Part shown: positions 32,062 to 42,656 of the stretch, piece by piece
Numbering within the stretch: position 1 is the first letter of the stretch
Layout: every line of letters begins with the position of its first letter
Source: Blasia pusilla
Taxonomy: Eukaryota; Marchantiophyta; Marchantiopsida; Blasiales
DNA: 64,000 bases
Reading direction: 5' to 3'
Assembly (NCBI GenBank): GCA_050084515.1
Contig: CM114274.1
Span: forward strand, 10,602,001 to 10,666,000
Program-made: the position numbers and the translations under genes
The notes under the pieces: generated by a model
What the model was told of the DNA's origin: nothing
What the model saw: the letters and a program-made list of their open reading frames with translations, nothing else
Database searches by the model: none

Positions 32062-33540
32062 AACCACCGATACCCGTGCCAGAGAGTCCTACCGTAGTCA
32101 CGATGGAGACTTGGGAGCCAGATATGGGCCTTAAGTTGACAAGAGGAGAGCGGCGCTGGACACATCAGTTCCTCACGAGTTATAGGAGCTGCTTTGCATT
32201 TAGCATGGAGGATTTGGGTACGCTGAAGGGACCAGGGATCCGCATTGAGTTGTCGAGTGATACGCCGATCTTCCGATGACCCTACAGGTACAATGATATT
32301 GAGAGGGCTCTGATTCAAAGTAGGAGCCAGGACTTGGTCAGAGCAAGACTAGTGGAGATGTCCCATGGGCAGTATGCATCTGCCACTGTCATGCCCGCCA
32401 AGAAGGATGTGCATGGCAACTGGATGGATAGGCGGATGTGTGGGGATTACCGACCTATCAATCGACAGACAAAGTCCGATAGGTATGCCATGCCCACCCC
32501 TGAGGAGATCTATGATGCGATTGGTCATGCAAAGGTCTTCAGTTCATTGGATTTGCGAGCCAGATACCATCAACTGCCTATCAGATTGGAGGACACTCAA
32601 AAGACGGCATTTTGGGGCATCGATTCTCACGGGAAGGATTGTTTGTACTAGTGGCGGTTCTTACCATTTCGGTTAAAGAATGCCCCGGCTGAGTTTCAAA
32701 GGGTCATGGATAGGATCTTGGCTGGTCTGGATTTTGCTAGGTGTTATATTGATGACATCATAGTCTTTAGCGCCACAATTGAGGAGCATGAGCGACATCT
32801 AGAGGAGGTGTTTCGACGATTGCAATTACATGGGTTGAAGCTACATCCAGGCAAGTGCAAGTTCTTCTACGACCAGATTGAGTACTTGGGTCATACAATA
32901 TACCCAGGGGGCCTTCGTATTCACCATACAAAGGTAGAGGCTATCTCACGTATTCCATGCCCTACAGATGTGAGCCTTATTCGCGCATTCATGGGATTGG
33001 CGAACTTCTATCGGCGGTACATCAAGAGATTCAGTTCGATTGCAAAGCCCCTGACCTTGCTGATAAAGGTGGATCATGAGGGGCACTGGGGAGATGAGCA
33101 AGAGTGAGCATTTCAGTTGCTCAAGGACAGGTTGACGTCTGCGCCCATCTTGAGGAGACCGATCCGGGGGCATCCTTTCCAGTTGCACACAGATTGGAGC
33201 ATGTTGGGGCTTGGAGCGGTGCTCACCCAACATGATGATGAGGGTAGAGATTTCATGGTTGCTTATGCTAGCCGCTCGAACAACGCTGCAGAGGCGAAGT
33301 ACAGCTCGTATGAGGATGAGTGCTTGGCTGCGGTGTGGGCTGTCGCGCATTTCAAGTGTTACTTATTCGACAATCCCTTTACCATCATCACCTATCATCA
33401 ACCACTCAAGTGGTTGATGGAGTCCGAAAAGCTTTTAGGGAAGCTTGCGAGATGGGCTCTGTTGTTGCACGAATATGATTTTCTGGTGGTACATAGATCT
33501 GGGACACTCAACCAGGATGCAGATGGGTTGAGTCGTAACC
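32062..33540 (+). pseudogene. gypsy-B reverse transcriptase and RNase H
   Basis: RT contains YASATVMPAKKD, CGDYRPIN, FSSLDLRARYHQLPI and the catalytic CYIDDIIVF (YIDD box), then LGHTIYPGGL and AFMGLANFYRRYIK, typical of Ty3/gypsy. A TAG stop interrupts it at about 32649 within the FLP region, and another stop lies at 33105-33107 before RNase H. RNase H has HTDWSMLGLGAVL, YASRSNN and ADGLSRNP. The Asp of the ITDHQP block is Tyr (TYHQP) here, whereas gypsy-C keeps Asp. Confidence 0.88.
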
Positions 33541-35179
33541 CATGCCTGAGTCAGCAAGATGCAACTGGAGCTCGATGGCATGGAGAGAGTGATGAGGAGT
33601 CAGTGCCAGGATGGCACGCGTCAGCCTATTTAGGCATGTTGGCTATGGAGAGCCAGAGTGTGGAGACTTCGATGGCGAGGTCTAGTGGAGAGTCCTTGGA
33701 TCATGAGGCCACTGAGGAGACAACAGGTGGCCGAGATATTCATGATGATGGAGTGGTCTTGGAGTACCTTCGTACTGGCAGCGTTGCGAGCACTGTGGGT
33801 GCTAGAGAGCGAGATTGGATCCTACAGCGGGCCAGACGGTTCCGTTGGGAGGGGACACATGTTTTGAGGGTTTGGGAGGATGGCGAGTATGGCGTAGTGC
33901 CACATCCTTTCTTTGAGAGCATGACTAGTGCAAAGCATGCCCACGAGGAGTTGGGTCACTTTGGGGTGAAGCGGATGTACGGCTTGCTCAGATTCAATAT
34001 TGGTGGCGAGGCATGCGGGACGGCGTTCAGCAGTTTGTTGCCAAGTGCATGGTGTGTGATCGGGTCCGAGCATCGTTCAATGCTTCGACTCCACAGTTGC
34101 ATCCATTACCGATCATGGGCTTAGGGTGTAGATGGATTTTGTATTTTGCAGGACCTTTGCCTATGACGGAGCGTCACAGTCGTTATGTGTTGGTGATGGT
34201 CGAACACTTCTCAAAGTGGATCGAGTTGGTTGCATTGCCTGACAAAGCAAGTGAGGGAGTAGCTTATGCCTTCCTTGACAGAGTGCCGAGTCATTATGAC
34301 GTACCGGCTGAAGTGTTGACAGACCAGGGTACCGAGTTTCGTGGTGAGTTCCAGGCCTTGTGTGATCAGGCGCTCATCGACCATCGTACGACTTCGCGAG
34401 ATCATCCCGAGGCGGATGGATTAGCGGAGAGAGTTGTGCAGACGGTGAAGAGGGGTTTACGCAAGTATGGCTTTCCAAGAGGTCATCTAGGAGATTGGGA
34501 CCTCCAGTTGCCCTGGTTGGCGATGGGATACAGATTCAGCAGACAGACATCCTTAGCGTCTTTTTCACCGTACTTGCTACTTTATGGCCGAGAGCCAGAT
34601 TTACCTGCGGCCATTTGTCAAGATGCTGGTGAGGTGCTAGACCTTGATGACCCAGATGTATGGATGCGAGCATGTTCTTAGAGGGCTGAGTTGTTTCGGA
34701 GAGTGATGCCCATGGCGTTCGAGAACTTGGCGATTGCGCAACATCGGGATACGTTGAGGTATGCGACTATTCGGGGTGGTGGTTATCGACCAACTATCCG
34801 GAGGTTTCATCAGGGAGATTATGTCTACTTGCAGCAGACGGCACCGACGATGTTGGATGTGACTGCAGGGCGCACTATCTTGAGAGTGCGTTACGTTTTG
34901 CCATCCAGTGTTCTCTTGCTGGAGGGACGCGATGGTATGGTATGGAAGGACCATGTGCGTAATTGTGCACCATGTCACCTTCCTAACATTGATGGTACAG
35001 TGGATCCAAGCTTTGCAGTAGTTCATGCAGGCTTGCGTTGTATGTTGTGTGGTTCTGCCTGTGGTGCGGCCACGATGCTAGTCTATGATGGTTATTCGAG
35101 AGGTTTGCATATGGCATGTCTGACGCCACCTCTCACTAGGGTTCCTCGGGGAGGATGGATATGTCCCAGATGTACATAG
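33541..35179 (+). pseudogene. gypsy-B integrase with C-terminal PHD finger
   Basis: After a linker comes an HHCC zinc domain (HEELGHFGVKRMY ... KCMVC, frame-shifted near 34000). The DDE core follows with YVLVMVEHFSKWIEL, LTDQGTEFRGEF and ADGLAERVVQTVKRGL. The first catalytic Asp is changed to Tyr (LYFAGPLP against DFAGPL in gypsy-C). A stop at about 34679 precedes a tail with FHQGDYVYLQQ and VWKDHVRNC. The protein ends in CMLC...LHMACLTPPL...GGWICPRC (35036-35178), a PHD finger in place of a chromodomain. Confidence 0.85.
35036..35178 (+). pseudogene. PHD finger at the integrase C-terminus (gypsy-B)
   Basis: Residues follow the PHD pattern: CX2C (CMLC), an ATMLV strand, a D-G turn, H-X2-C (HMAC), LTPPLTRVP, then W-X-C-X2-C (WICPRC). 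The second Cys pair, normally C-D-x-C, is Y-D-G-Y, with codons tat for an expected tgt. Two like transitions have therefore destroyed that zinc site in this copy. PHD fingers bind the histone H3 tail in known proteins; target-site selection is the inferred role. Confidence 0.8.
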
Positions 35180-35356
35180 AGGAGATACTAGGTAGGTTTC
35201 GATCCCGACTTTTTCTCTGGCATGGATGACAGGAAGGCGACTTACGATGGGGCCACATGAGCACCTGACCTTCTTGCTCTTAGCGTTCAAGAAATGTATG
35301 TCATGGTAGGTACGGATAGATGGCTATCTGGAGTTAGAGGGACCTAACCACTAGCT

Positions 35357-35366
35357 AGGGGGGCGA
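35357..35366 (+). other. gypsy-B polypurine tract
   Basis: AGGGGGGCGA lies directly before module 2 (TTGGAGATATTTTGG). It matches the AGGGGGGTGG tract of gypsy-C. Confidence 0.7.
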
Positions 35367-35482
35367 TTGGAGATATTTTGGTACTTCTTGTCTCGTTATG
35401 AGTTAGCATGGGATCGTGCGTGTTTGTGTGTGTTTTCGGTGACAAAGATGTATGTTATGTAGCGATGTATATGCGCACAACA
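35367..35482 (+). repeat. gypsy-B terminal module 2, inner copy
   Basis: 116 bp from TTGGAGATATTTTGG to ATGCGCACAACA. It matches the outer copy 36001-36127, apart from a 12-bp deletion (tgtttggatgcc) and a few substitutions. It is separated by two bases (ac) from module 1. Confidence 0.88.
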
Positions 35483-35484
35483 AC

Positions 35485-36000
35485 TGTCACGTCCTTTAGG
35501 ATAGATCAGTGAGATCTAGTAGAGTGTCTTCAAGAGTAGTGGAGGACAGGCCTAGGAGGTCGAGGATGACCTGCTGAGGCCCCGGGAAACTTGAGAGAGC
35601 AGGTTTCCCCTTCGTTTCGCCTCATTTGGAGCCATATTGAGGAACTTACTATTTTAGGTAAGTACCATTTTGAATATATGATCAACTTTCTATTTTTGGT
35701 AAGTGGCCTTTGACCTCCTACATCAGGTCAAGAGCCAAGGAGGTGACTTGGGAGAATAGGTTACGATGGAGAGAGCTTGGGAGAGGGGAGGGATATATAT
35801 CCCAAGGAGAGAAAGCTTGAGAGCTCATGCTCTCGTTGTTGAGCCTCTTGGCATGAGGCGGCGGAGCTATGGTCCCTTGCCTTGTGAGTGTAACCCAAGC
35901 CTTTCATTAGGAGAGTGGGTTTGGTTTGAGATGAGAGAGAGTGGACACCTTTGAGAGCTATGGTGTGAGATTTTCTAGAGAGAGATTAGATTTTCCTTTA
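35485..36000 (+). repeat. gypsy-B terminal module 1, 3' copy
   Basis: 516 bp starting TGTCACGTCCTTTAGG, with a TATA box at about 35794-35800. Matches the 5' copy 26298-26724 apart from the ~90-bp difference described there. Confidence 0.92.
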
Positions 36001-36127
36001 TTGGAGATATTTTGGTAGTTCTTGTCTCGTTGTTTGGATGCCATGAGTTAGCATGGGATCGTGCGTGTTTGTGTGTGTGTTCGGTGATAGCAATGTATGT
36101 TGTGTAGCAATGTGTATGCGCACGACA
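36001..36127 (+). repeat. gypsy-B terminal module 2, outer copy
   Basis: 127 bp from TTGGAGATATTTTGG to GCGCACGACA, forming the 3' terminus of the element beside the interrupted gypsy-C integrase. Confidence 0.9.
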
Positions 36128-36605
36128 ATGACAAAGGTCCCGCAAAGTCTAAACTCCACTGATAAGCTAAACACATAATAGGCAACGAATGTAACTACGG
36201 AGTGGGAGCATTGAAGGATGCTTGCACTCTATCACATACCATACATCTGGCCACAAATTGCTCTATCCCAGTATGCATGCCGCGCCACCAATACTGAACC
36301 TAGAGTAAGCTGTAAGTACGCTTTACTCCAAAATGTCCCAACTGCTCATGGGCATGTCGCACTACACGTGCTCGCTAGGAAGGATGAGGTACCACTCGTA
36401 TCCTACCATCTCCCCATACCCGCAAAATGTGAGTCCCCTCCCACATGAACCTCCTGGCTCTCTGTAGGATCCGATCCCGCTCCCTAGCACTCATTGTGCT
36501 CGCTATGATGCTAGTGCGCAAGAACTCCACAACCTCCACGTCGTCATGGATATCACGACCACATGTTGCCTCTTCACTCGACCTCTGGATCCAAAGACTC
36601 ATCAT
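36128..36605 (-). pseudogene. gypsy-C integrase N-terminal zinc region and first catalytic Asp
   Basis: Minus-strand continuation of the integrase cut by gypsy-B. It includes RARRFMWEGTHILRVW, the HHCC zinc domain region (frames broken) and DFAGPL adjacent to the insertion point at 36128. DFAGPL contains the first catalytic Asp of the DDE triad. Confidence 0.7.
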
Positions 36606-38472
36606 CCAGCCCCACCACTGGAGTCATCACCTGTGGCTGACCTACCATAGTCAACCAATAAAGATAGGCAGATGCATGCCAACCGGGCACCATCTCCTCA
36701 TCACTCTCTCCGTGCCATCGAGGTCCTGTGTTGTCTCTCTGACTCGGATATGGGTTACGACTCAACCCATCCGCATCTTGGTTCAGCCAACTTGGCCTAT
36801 GAACCACCTCAAACTCATACTCTTGTAGTAATAGAGCCCATCTGGCAAGCTTTCCCGTAAGCTTGTCGGACTCCATCAACCACCTCAATGGCTGATGATC
36901 AGTGATAAGTGTGAAAGGGTTGCCGAATAAATAGCACCTGAAATGTGCCACGGCCCATACTGCAGCTAAGCACTCTCCCTCGTAGGATTTGTATTTTGCC
37001 TCTACAATGTTGTTTGATCGGCTCGCGTAAGCCACAACAAACTTCCTCTCCTCCTCATCCCTCTGAGTAAGCACTGCTCCTAGACCCAACGTGCTCCAAT
37101 CCGTATGTAATTGGAATGGGCGACCCCTAACCGGTCTTTGTAAAATGGGTGAGGATGTCAATCTGTCCTTGAGCTCCTTAAATGCTCGTTCATGATCATC
37201 TCCCCACAACCAAACTTGATCAAGTCTCGTTAACAAGGTCAAAGACTTTGTGATCGCACTAAAACCCTTGACATATCGTCGATAGAAGTTCGCCAGTCCA
37301 AGAAATGCTCGGACTCGACTCACATCTGTAGGGCGTAGAATCTGCGCAATAGCCTCTACCTTCGTCTGCTGAACACCTAACCCACTCGGGTATATGGTGT
37401 GTCCCAAGTACTCAATGTGCTCCTGAAAGAATCTGCACTTGCCTGGATGTAACTTCAGTCCATGTAACTACAATCGCCGAAACACCTCCTCCAAGTGTCG
37501 CTCGTGCTCCTCAACCGTGGAACTGAAGATAAGAATATCATCTATGTAGCATCGTACAAACTCCAAGCCAACCAGAATCCTATCCATCACTCTCTGAAAC
37601 TCTACAAGCATGTTCTTCAACCCAAATGGTAAGAACCGCCACTGATACAAGCAATCTCTCCCGAACCGATCTATCCCCCAGAATGCTGTCTTCTCCTTGT
37701 CCTCCAATCTGATAGGAAGCTGATGATAGCCAACACAGAGATCTAAAGTACTGAAGATCTTTGCATGCCCTACCGCATCAAAGATCTCCTCAGGAGTAGG
37801 CATGGCATACCGATCTGACCTCGTATGTTGGTTGATATGACGGTAATCTCCACATATCTGCCTATCCGTCCAATTGCCATACATATCCTTCTTCCCCGGC
37901 ATGACTGTGGCAGATGCATACTCCCCATGTGATAACTTCACAAGTCCTACCTCCAACAAGTCCTGACTCCTGCTCTGAATCAAGGCTCGCTCCATATCAG
38001 AATACTTGTAGGGTCGACGAAAGATCGGCGTATCACTAGCCAACTCAATCCGTATCCCGGGACCCTTCAACGTACCCAAGTCTATCATACTGAAGGCAAA
38101 ACAACTGACATGCCCTCTCAGAAACCTATGAGCTCGCCGTCGCTCTCCTCCTATCAACTTGAGACCTATCACATGCTCCCAAGTCTCCATCGTGACCTCA
38201 CTTGGAGAGGACGCAACCTCCGGCTTTGGTTGCTTTGTAGCAATCCTAGCCACCTCCGCAGGAACCACTCCACTCTGATCTCCTAAACCATGCTCTACAT
38301 CTGAAAAATGAACATGTGCTACCCTGGCCGCCTTCGCACTCTCTACTCGAACGACATCCCAGGAAGTCCATGGGTGCCTATCTCTCCTCGTCCCGCCCCC
38401 AGCCAATGCTTGTACAGACCCTGCAGGCAATGGTCTAACTCGTGGACGTGACGGCATGGATGACACTCGCAT
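36574..38472 (-). pseudogene. gypsy-C reverse transcriptase and RNase H
   Basis: Almost intact RT-RNase H. RT (37468-38472) has YASATVMPGKKD, CGDYRHIN, FSTLDLCVGYHQLPI and the catalytic CYIDDILIF. One stop at about 37468 separates it from LGHTIYPSGLG and AFLGLANFYRRYVK. RNase H (to 36574) follows with HTDWSTLGLGAVL, KYKSYEGECLA, ITDHQPLRWLM and ADGLSRNP, retaining the expected acidic residues. It is the best preserved polymerase of the gypsy copies here. Confidence 0.9.
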
Positions 38473-39319
38473 CCGTCTCTACTCAGCCATACCTAGGCTG
38501 ACTATCCATGTGAGACAGTTGAGGTCCATCGCCTACCCCAACATCTGTCTTTGGTATGCCTCACTCATCCCTGGCACCGCCGTAGTACCGGTAGCGAACC
38601 CCATGGCGCGCTCACGCTCATCTGCTGTAGGCTCCTCCAATGCTCCGGTCACCTCATCCCAAATCATGCCTGGCCCTTCCTGACCAAAGGCATGGGATGT
38701 TGGGAAGCTCACCAACGTAGGTAAGGCTGCCCTCAACTCCCCCACCCTATTGGCCATGGCCAACGGTGGTCTATTATCCCGTATCACCACTTGAGATCGT
38801 CGCCCTGAGCCCAAAATAGCATCCACTGTGAGATGTGGTGCTCTCTGGACTCCATCGTATGCTCGACTGAGTACCTTTGATGGTATCAGGTTCGTCCACC
38901 AGAGTCATGGACGATGGGCACGTGATCCAACTCTCGCCGCATCTAGCAACACAGCACGTCCCAACCAGGACCTCACCTGATGCACACTCGTCATCACACG
39001 TGCACGAGTGTCTCCCAACAACCGTACGTTCTCCAAAATGTACGTTGGAGAACATGTTTGATTCTCGTGCAAGTGCCGTACTACTCGCAGCATCTCCCAA
39101 AAGATCCCTGACCTCGGATCCTGCAATCCAAATCCTCGGCCAACTAATGAATGACCCTGACATGGCCATCCAGCAATCACCAAATGAATGGTGCCAACTT
39201 TATTCAGATCTTGTGCCCCCACCAAAGAGATGTAGGCGGGTAGTGTATGCTGATATCCCCGTATTGCAGATATCGAGAACAACTCAGGATACCTTTGGAC
39301 CAATCTCGCCACATGACGT
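38473..39319 (-). pseudogene. gypsy-C DNA methyltransferase, motifs IV-X
   Basis: Continues the methyltransferase after the solo LTR. It has WPCQGHSLVGRG (motif IV with the catalytic Cys), YILENVRLLGD (motif VI), SRAHRP then a frame change (motif VIII), and ERERAMGFATGTT (motif IX/X region). The block RYPELFSISAIRGYQ aligns with RYPELLPPLAICGYQ in gypsy-A. Frameshifts near 38900 and 38533 break it further. Confidence 0.85.
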
Positions 39320-40594
39320 TGTCGTGTCGAGAGCCTTTCTTCGAGCAAGGGCGGGCCTTCTAGCTGCGGTAGATGCGGTCGATGCAAGGTGAACTCTCTA
39401 ATAAGTTCTCCTTTTTCAATACAAAATTATGATATACACTCTCCATTCTCTCACGACAGGTATCACAAATGGAAGTGCCGAGGCGATCACTTCTTCGTAA
39501 CATCGGACCCTGAAATTCCTAACTATAGAATCCCTATAAACTATTTTACGCTTGTACACAAGGAAGATAGCACAACTAGTGTTAAACCCTACTTGAGCAG
39601 GCCTATTTACATCCATGGATCGCTATATAAGGACATACAAAGTACAATCCCATATCCTTCCATATGTGACGATAGGAAGAATCACCGGAGTTGGAGATTG
39701 CATGACCTCGTTCATGAACGCCTCCCCAAAGTGATAAACTAAATAGCGAGTGAACCAGTGCCTATCCTCAAAGAGTACCTTGACATGGTAAGGATTGAGG
39801 AAAGGAAAGTCGGGCACAACTCGTGCTCCATCCCTATCCATACTTGATAGACATTCTCTACTCTCCTCAAGAATGGGTTTTGGCGGAATTATTCTCCCAA
39901 GAGGGGTAATCCACTCTCATTGGGAAAGTAACAAGCCAAAACATCCGCTATTTTAGTATGACTAAACTTTTCTAAGGTGACAAACCTCTCATCCCCACAC
40001 ACACTCACACCACACTCTAGAAACCTCTCGAAGAATAGACCATGGTCAAGTTACTCTCCCAAGAGGGGTGATCCACTCTCATTGGAAGAGCAAGCAATCC
40101 CAAAGCCATACACTCAAGAGAGACACGAGAGACTCAAGATGTGGAATAGAAGGTGATGAACCCTTGAAGGTCCCTCCTCTTTATATACTCACAAGGGATC
40201 CACAAGAGTACGAAATAGAGCTTATCTTATCTTGTGCCACATGGCTTCCTCTTAAGGCTTAGCCAATCACATTTTGCCACAAGTAGATTTCCTCTTATCT
40301 CTTCCAAAATATCCTCTTTTACCCACATGATATTTTCCAAATTACCCCAACTAACCTAGCCACCAACCAAGACTACTTTTGCTTTTCATTAAAGCAACTA
40401 CTTTACTTTTATAAAGTCATCTTTTATTTATTACCTCCTTTTCCTAAAGTTGGGCCTGCATAAAAGAGGCACCATAAAGAGGTTTAAACATAAGAATCTC
40501 CTTTTTCTAAGCCAATTTACTTGATACTAATGAAACTCTATCTAACACTTAATGACGAAGGAGTTTACACACTGGTTGATTTTACTATACGACA
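39320..40594. mobile_element. Solo LTR (1275 bp) of an unrelated element inside the gypsy-C methyltransferase
   Basis: Bounded by TGTCGT...ACGACA inverted termini and flanked by an exact 4-bp duplication acgt (39316-39319 and 40595-40598). Removing it restores the reading frame RVSLRHVAR of the methyltransferase as seen in gypsy-B. It contains no coding domain and has a short internal direct repeat (ctcccaagaggggt.atccactctcatt, about 39892 and 40057). It carries TATA-like stretches in both halves, so the orientation is uncertain. Confidence 0.82.
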
Positions 40595-40598
40595 ACGT

Positions 40599-40737
40599 AA
40601 TGATACTCGCCGTGCGGTCTCATCTCTCTCCACATAAAGGTACTGATGTACCCGTATGCTCGCCTGCAATACTACAGCCAATCCGGTACTAATCCCTCCG
40701 AAGAGATCTAACACCCTCCTCTGGGCACTGCCATACA
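40599..40737 (-). pseudogene. gypsy-C DNA methyltransferase, motif I region
   Basis: The minus strand reads VLDLFGGISTGLAVVLQA (with a one-base change before it) and YLYVERDETARRVS. This is the SAM-binding N-terminus of the methyltransferase that continues at 39319 across the solo LTR. Confidence 0.8.
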
Positions 40738-41156
40738 ACAGGTGTCACCACTGCTCGCTCTATGGCCGGTCGAGCAGGCATATCTACCAACTTCGCCGCC
40801 GCCGCATGCCATAACTCTGTGGGGAACGTCTTGAGCACCGGCTCTGAGGGCAAGTTCACCACCTCCTCAACTACCTATGAATAAGAAGCAATCACCTCTC
40901 CATGCTCACACAATGTGGCGGCCAGCAGGAACACCTCAACTGGTCCAACTTCCAACGTCGCCAAGTCTATGGCGGAGAATAGTGGAGTCTGACCCACTTT
41001 GATGGCCACCTCCAACACTATGGTCGACACTGACTCCACTCGAGCCAACATAGGAGTTTTCACTCTAGCTCCTCGTGACGTCGACACACTTGCCTCAGCT
41101 ATAGGCATCGCCGGTCGTCGAGGCACCATCGATGGTGTGTGTAGTGCCTCCGACAA
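40738..41156 (-). pseudogene. gypsy-C protease region with active site deleted
   Basis: Carries MSEALHTPSM and TPLFSAIDLATLEVG, matching the pre-protease part of gypsy-B. At about 40760 the sequence RPAIERAV joins directly to TPVVWQCPEE, which in A and B lies just before methyltransferase motif I. The protease core with its DSGA site and the following linker are therefore deleted, roughly 0.7 kb by comparison with gypsy-B. Confidence 0.7.
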
Positions 41157-41456
41157 TGTGAATGACTGTGGAACCCTGGCCTGCCGCCCATGGGTTCTCT
41201 CTGGTGGGTCAATCTCAACTCCACCTCTCGATGGCTAGGTGCCTCTCGCAGCACCTCGAGTCACCACTACAGCTGCCTCAACCTGGGTTGCACTACACAT
41301 AAACCCCATACTGGCGAGATCCTCACCCGGGTCAGGGTAAGAGGTAGAATCTGGAGTCACACTAGGTGCTCGCGGCTCCGTGCCTTCCCTGAGTTGCATC
41401 ATCGTTATGGCAACAATCCTCTGCTCCAACTGATCGATGTGTGAGAGAAGTGTCGG

Positions 41457-42656
41457 CTATGGTGCTCCTGCTCCATCTCCTCTAGCTGGTGGTGGTCCTC
41501 TACCACCACGTTCAAGAAGAACTCCCCGACCTCCTCCAAGATGACTGCCCCTAGGCCCTCGGCCTATCTCTCGACGTGCCTCTCGACGAAGGTCAAAACA
41601 TCTATCCCTAGTGTGACCATATCTGTGGCAATAGTCACACTGGTGCTGTGGTGGGGCCATCCTCTGTGGTTCTTGAGCAATCGGAGGGGCTCGTGGTCCT
41701 TTCCCATGTTGTGGGCAGTCTCTCTGCCTATGGGACCCTCTACGCCTCCAACAAGACCATATCGGTCCTTGGTGGGCAACATATGTAGGTACGGGTCGTT
41801 GCCTCATAGGCTCACGGTACCTGCCCTGCTCTCTAGGCACACCGGCCCGCTCCCGTGGTACTGGTGCTCGCTGTGGCACCTGTGGGGTCACTGGTGCTCG
41901 TGGACCTGTCGACTCTCAAGAAAATCCAGCGGTCACTACCTGCTCCTCACTCATGTTGAGCTCAATACGCTCAGACAACTCAAAGACCACCTTCAATATG
42001 GGCTTCGCTGTGTGAATCAACACCGGATCTCCAACTCTCCTCCGTAGTTCTCGATCCGTAACCGCGTACCAATACTGGACTGACTGCCCCTCAGTCACTC
42101 CATACGTAACAATGATTAGCCTCCTCATGCGTGTGAATGACTCTCTCAGACTCTCACCCGATCGTCGCTGAAAATCCTGTAGACTCTTCAGTTTGTGGAT
42201 GCGTACGCCCTGGTAGCTCTTCCCCAACTGTCAAAAGAACTCCACTCTAGGGCTGAAGTTGGGTGGCCCTCTACCACCAGAGGTCTCTGCCATATTGCTA
42301 GTCTCACTGCCCTCCTCTCCATCTAGTCTCCGGGCTGATAGTGTGGGTCTCTCTCCTCTCACAATCCCATCATAGGCCTCGTGATCACTAGTGGACACAT
42401 ACCCTGGAGCCCAATACATCCTCCAAGCATCGATCTCTACTGAATATAGTGCTCGAAACTCCATGTAGTCATCCATTGGAGGACCCTCCAAGTGTTGGAA
42501 CAACCGCTTCCATGCCATGAAAGGGTTGAATCGTGTCAGGGTCCATATCTCTTGGAAGTCGCACCACGTGTCTAACTCTTGGATAAAATCATCTAAGTCG
42601 ATGGTGCCCAGTGCACCCAAGAAACGACGCATGCCCCGATGGCCCATGTCGTCCAT
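41457..42656 (-). pseudogene. gypsy-C gag
   Basis: Three frames. 42231-42656 has TIDLDDFIQELDTWCD and FQHLEGPPMDDYMEF. 41916-42227 has KLKSLQDFQRRSGESLRES and RRLIIVTYGVTEGQ. 41457-41891 has zinc knuckles CWRRRGSHRQRDC (second Cys replaced by Arg) and CDYCHRYGHTRDRC, then a Gly/Arg-rich tail. MDDMGHRG at 42656 is a plausible start. Confidence 0.8.

Larger units (their letters stand above)
26298..36127 (+). mobile_element. Ty3/gypsy element B, full length, with DNA methyltransferase and PHD finger
   Basis: Plus-strand element of 9830 bp inserted into the gypsy-C integrase between the codons for GPL and RHHKY. Order: module 1 (26298-26724), leader with a 25-bp perfect hairpin, gag, protease, methyltransferase, RT, RNase H, integrase with PHD finger, polypurine tract, module 2, module 1, module 2. 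The outer ends are TGTCACG and GCACGACA, a short TGTC/GACA inverted repeat with the canonical TG...CA. Target flanks overlap by at most four bases, so no clean duplication is seen. Many stops and frameshifts make it inactive. Confidence 0.92.

Noticed and set aside
32100-35180. Endogenous plant pararetrovirus
   Set aside because: An integrase and terminal repeats are present and no movement protein or virus-type coat protein is seen.
26298-36127. Classification of gypsy-B as a DIRS/Ngaro element because of the split repeats
   Set aside because: No tyrosine recombinase frame was found. The element encodes a protease and a DDE-type integrase in Ty3/gypsy order, so only the terminal layout is DIRS-order-like.
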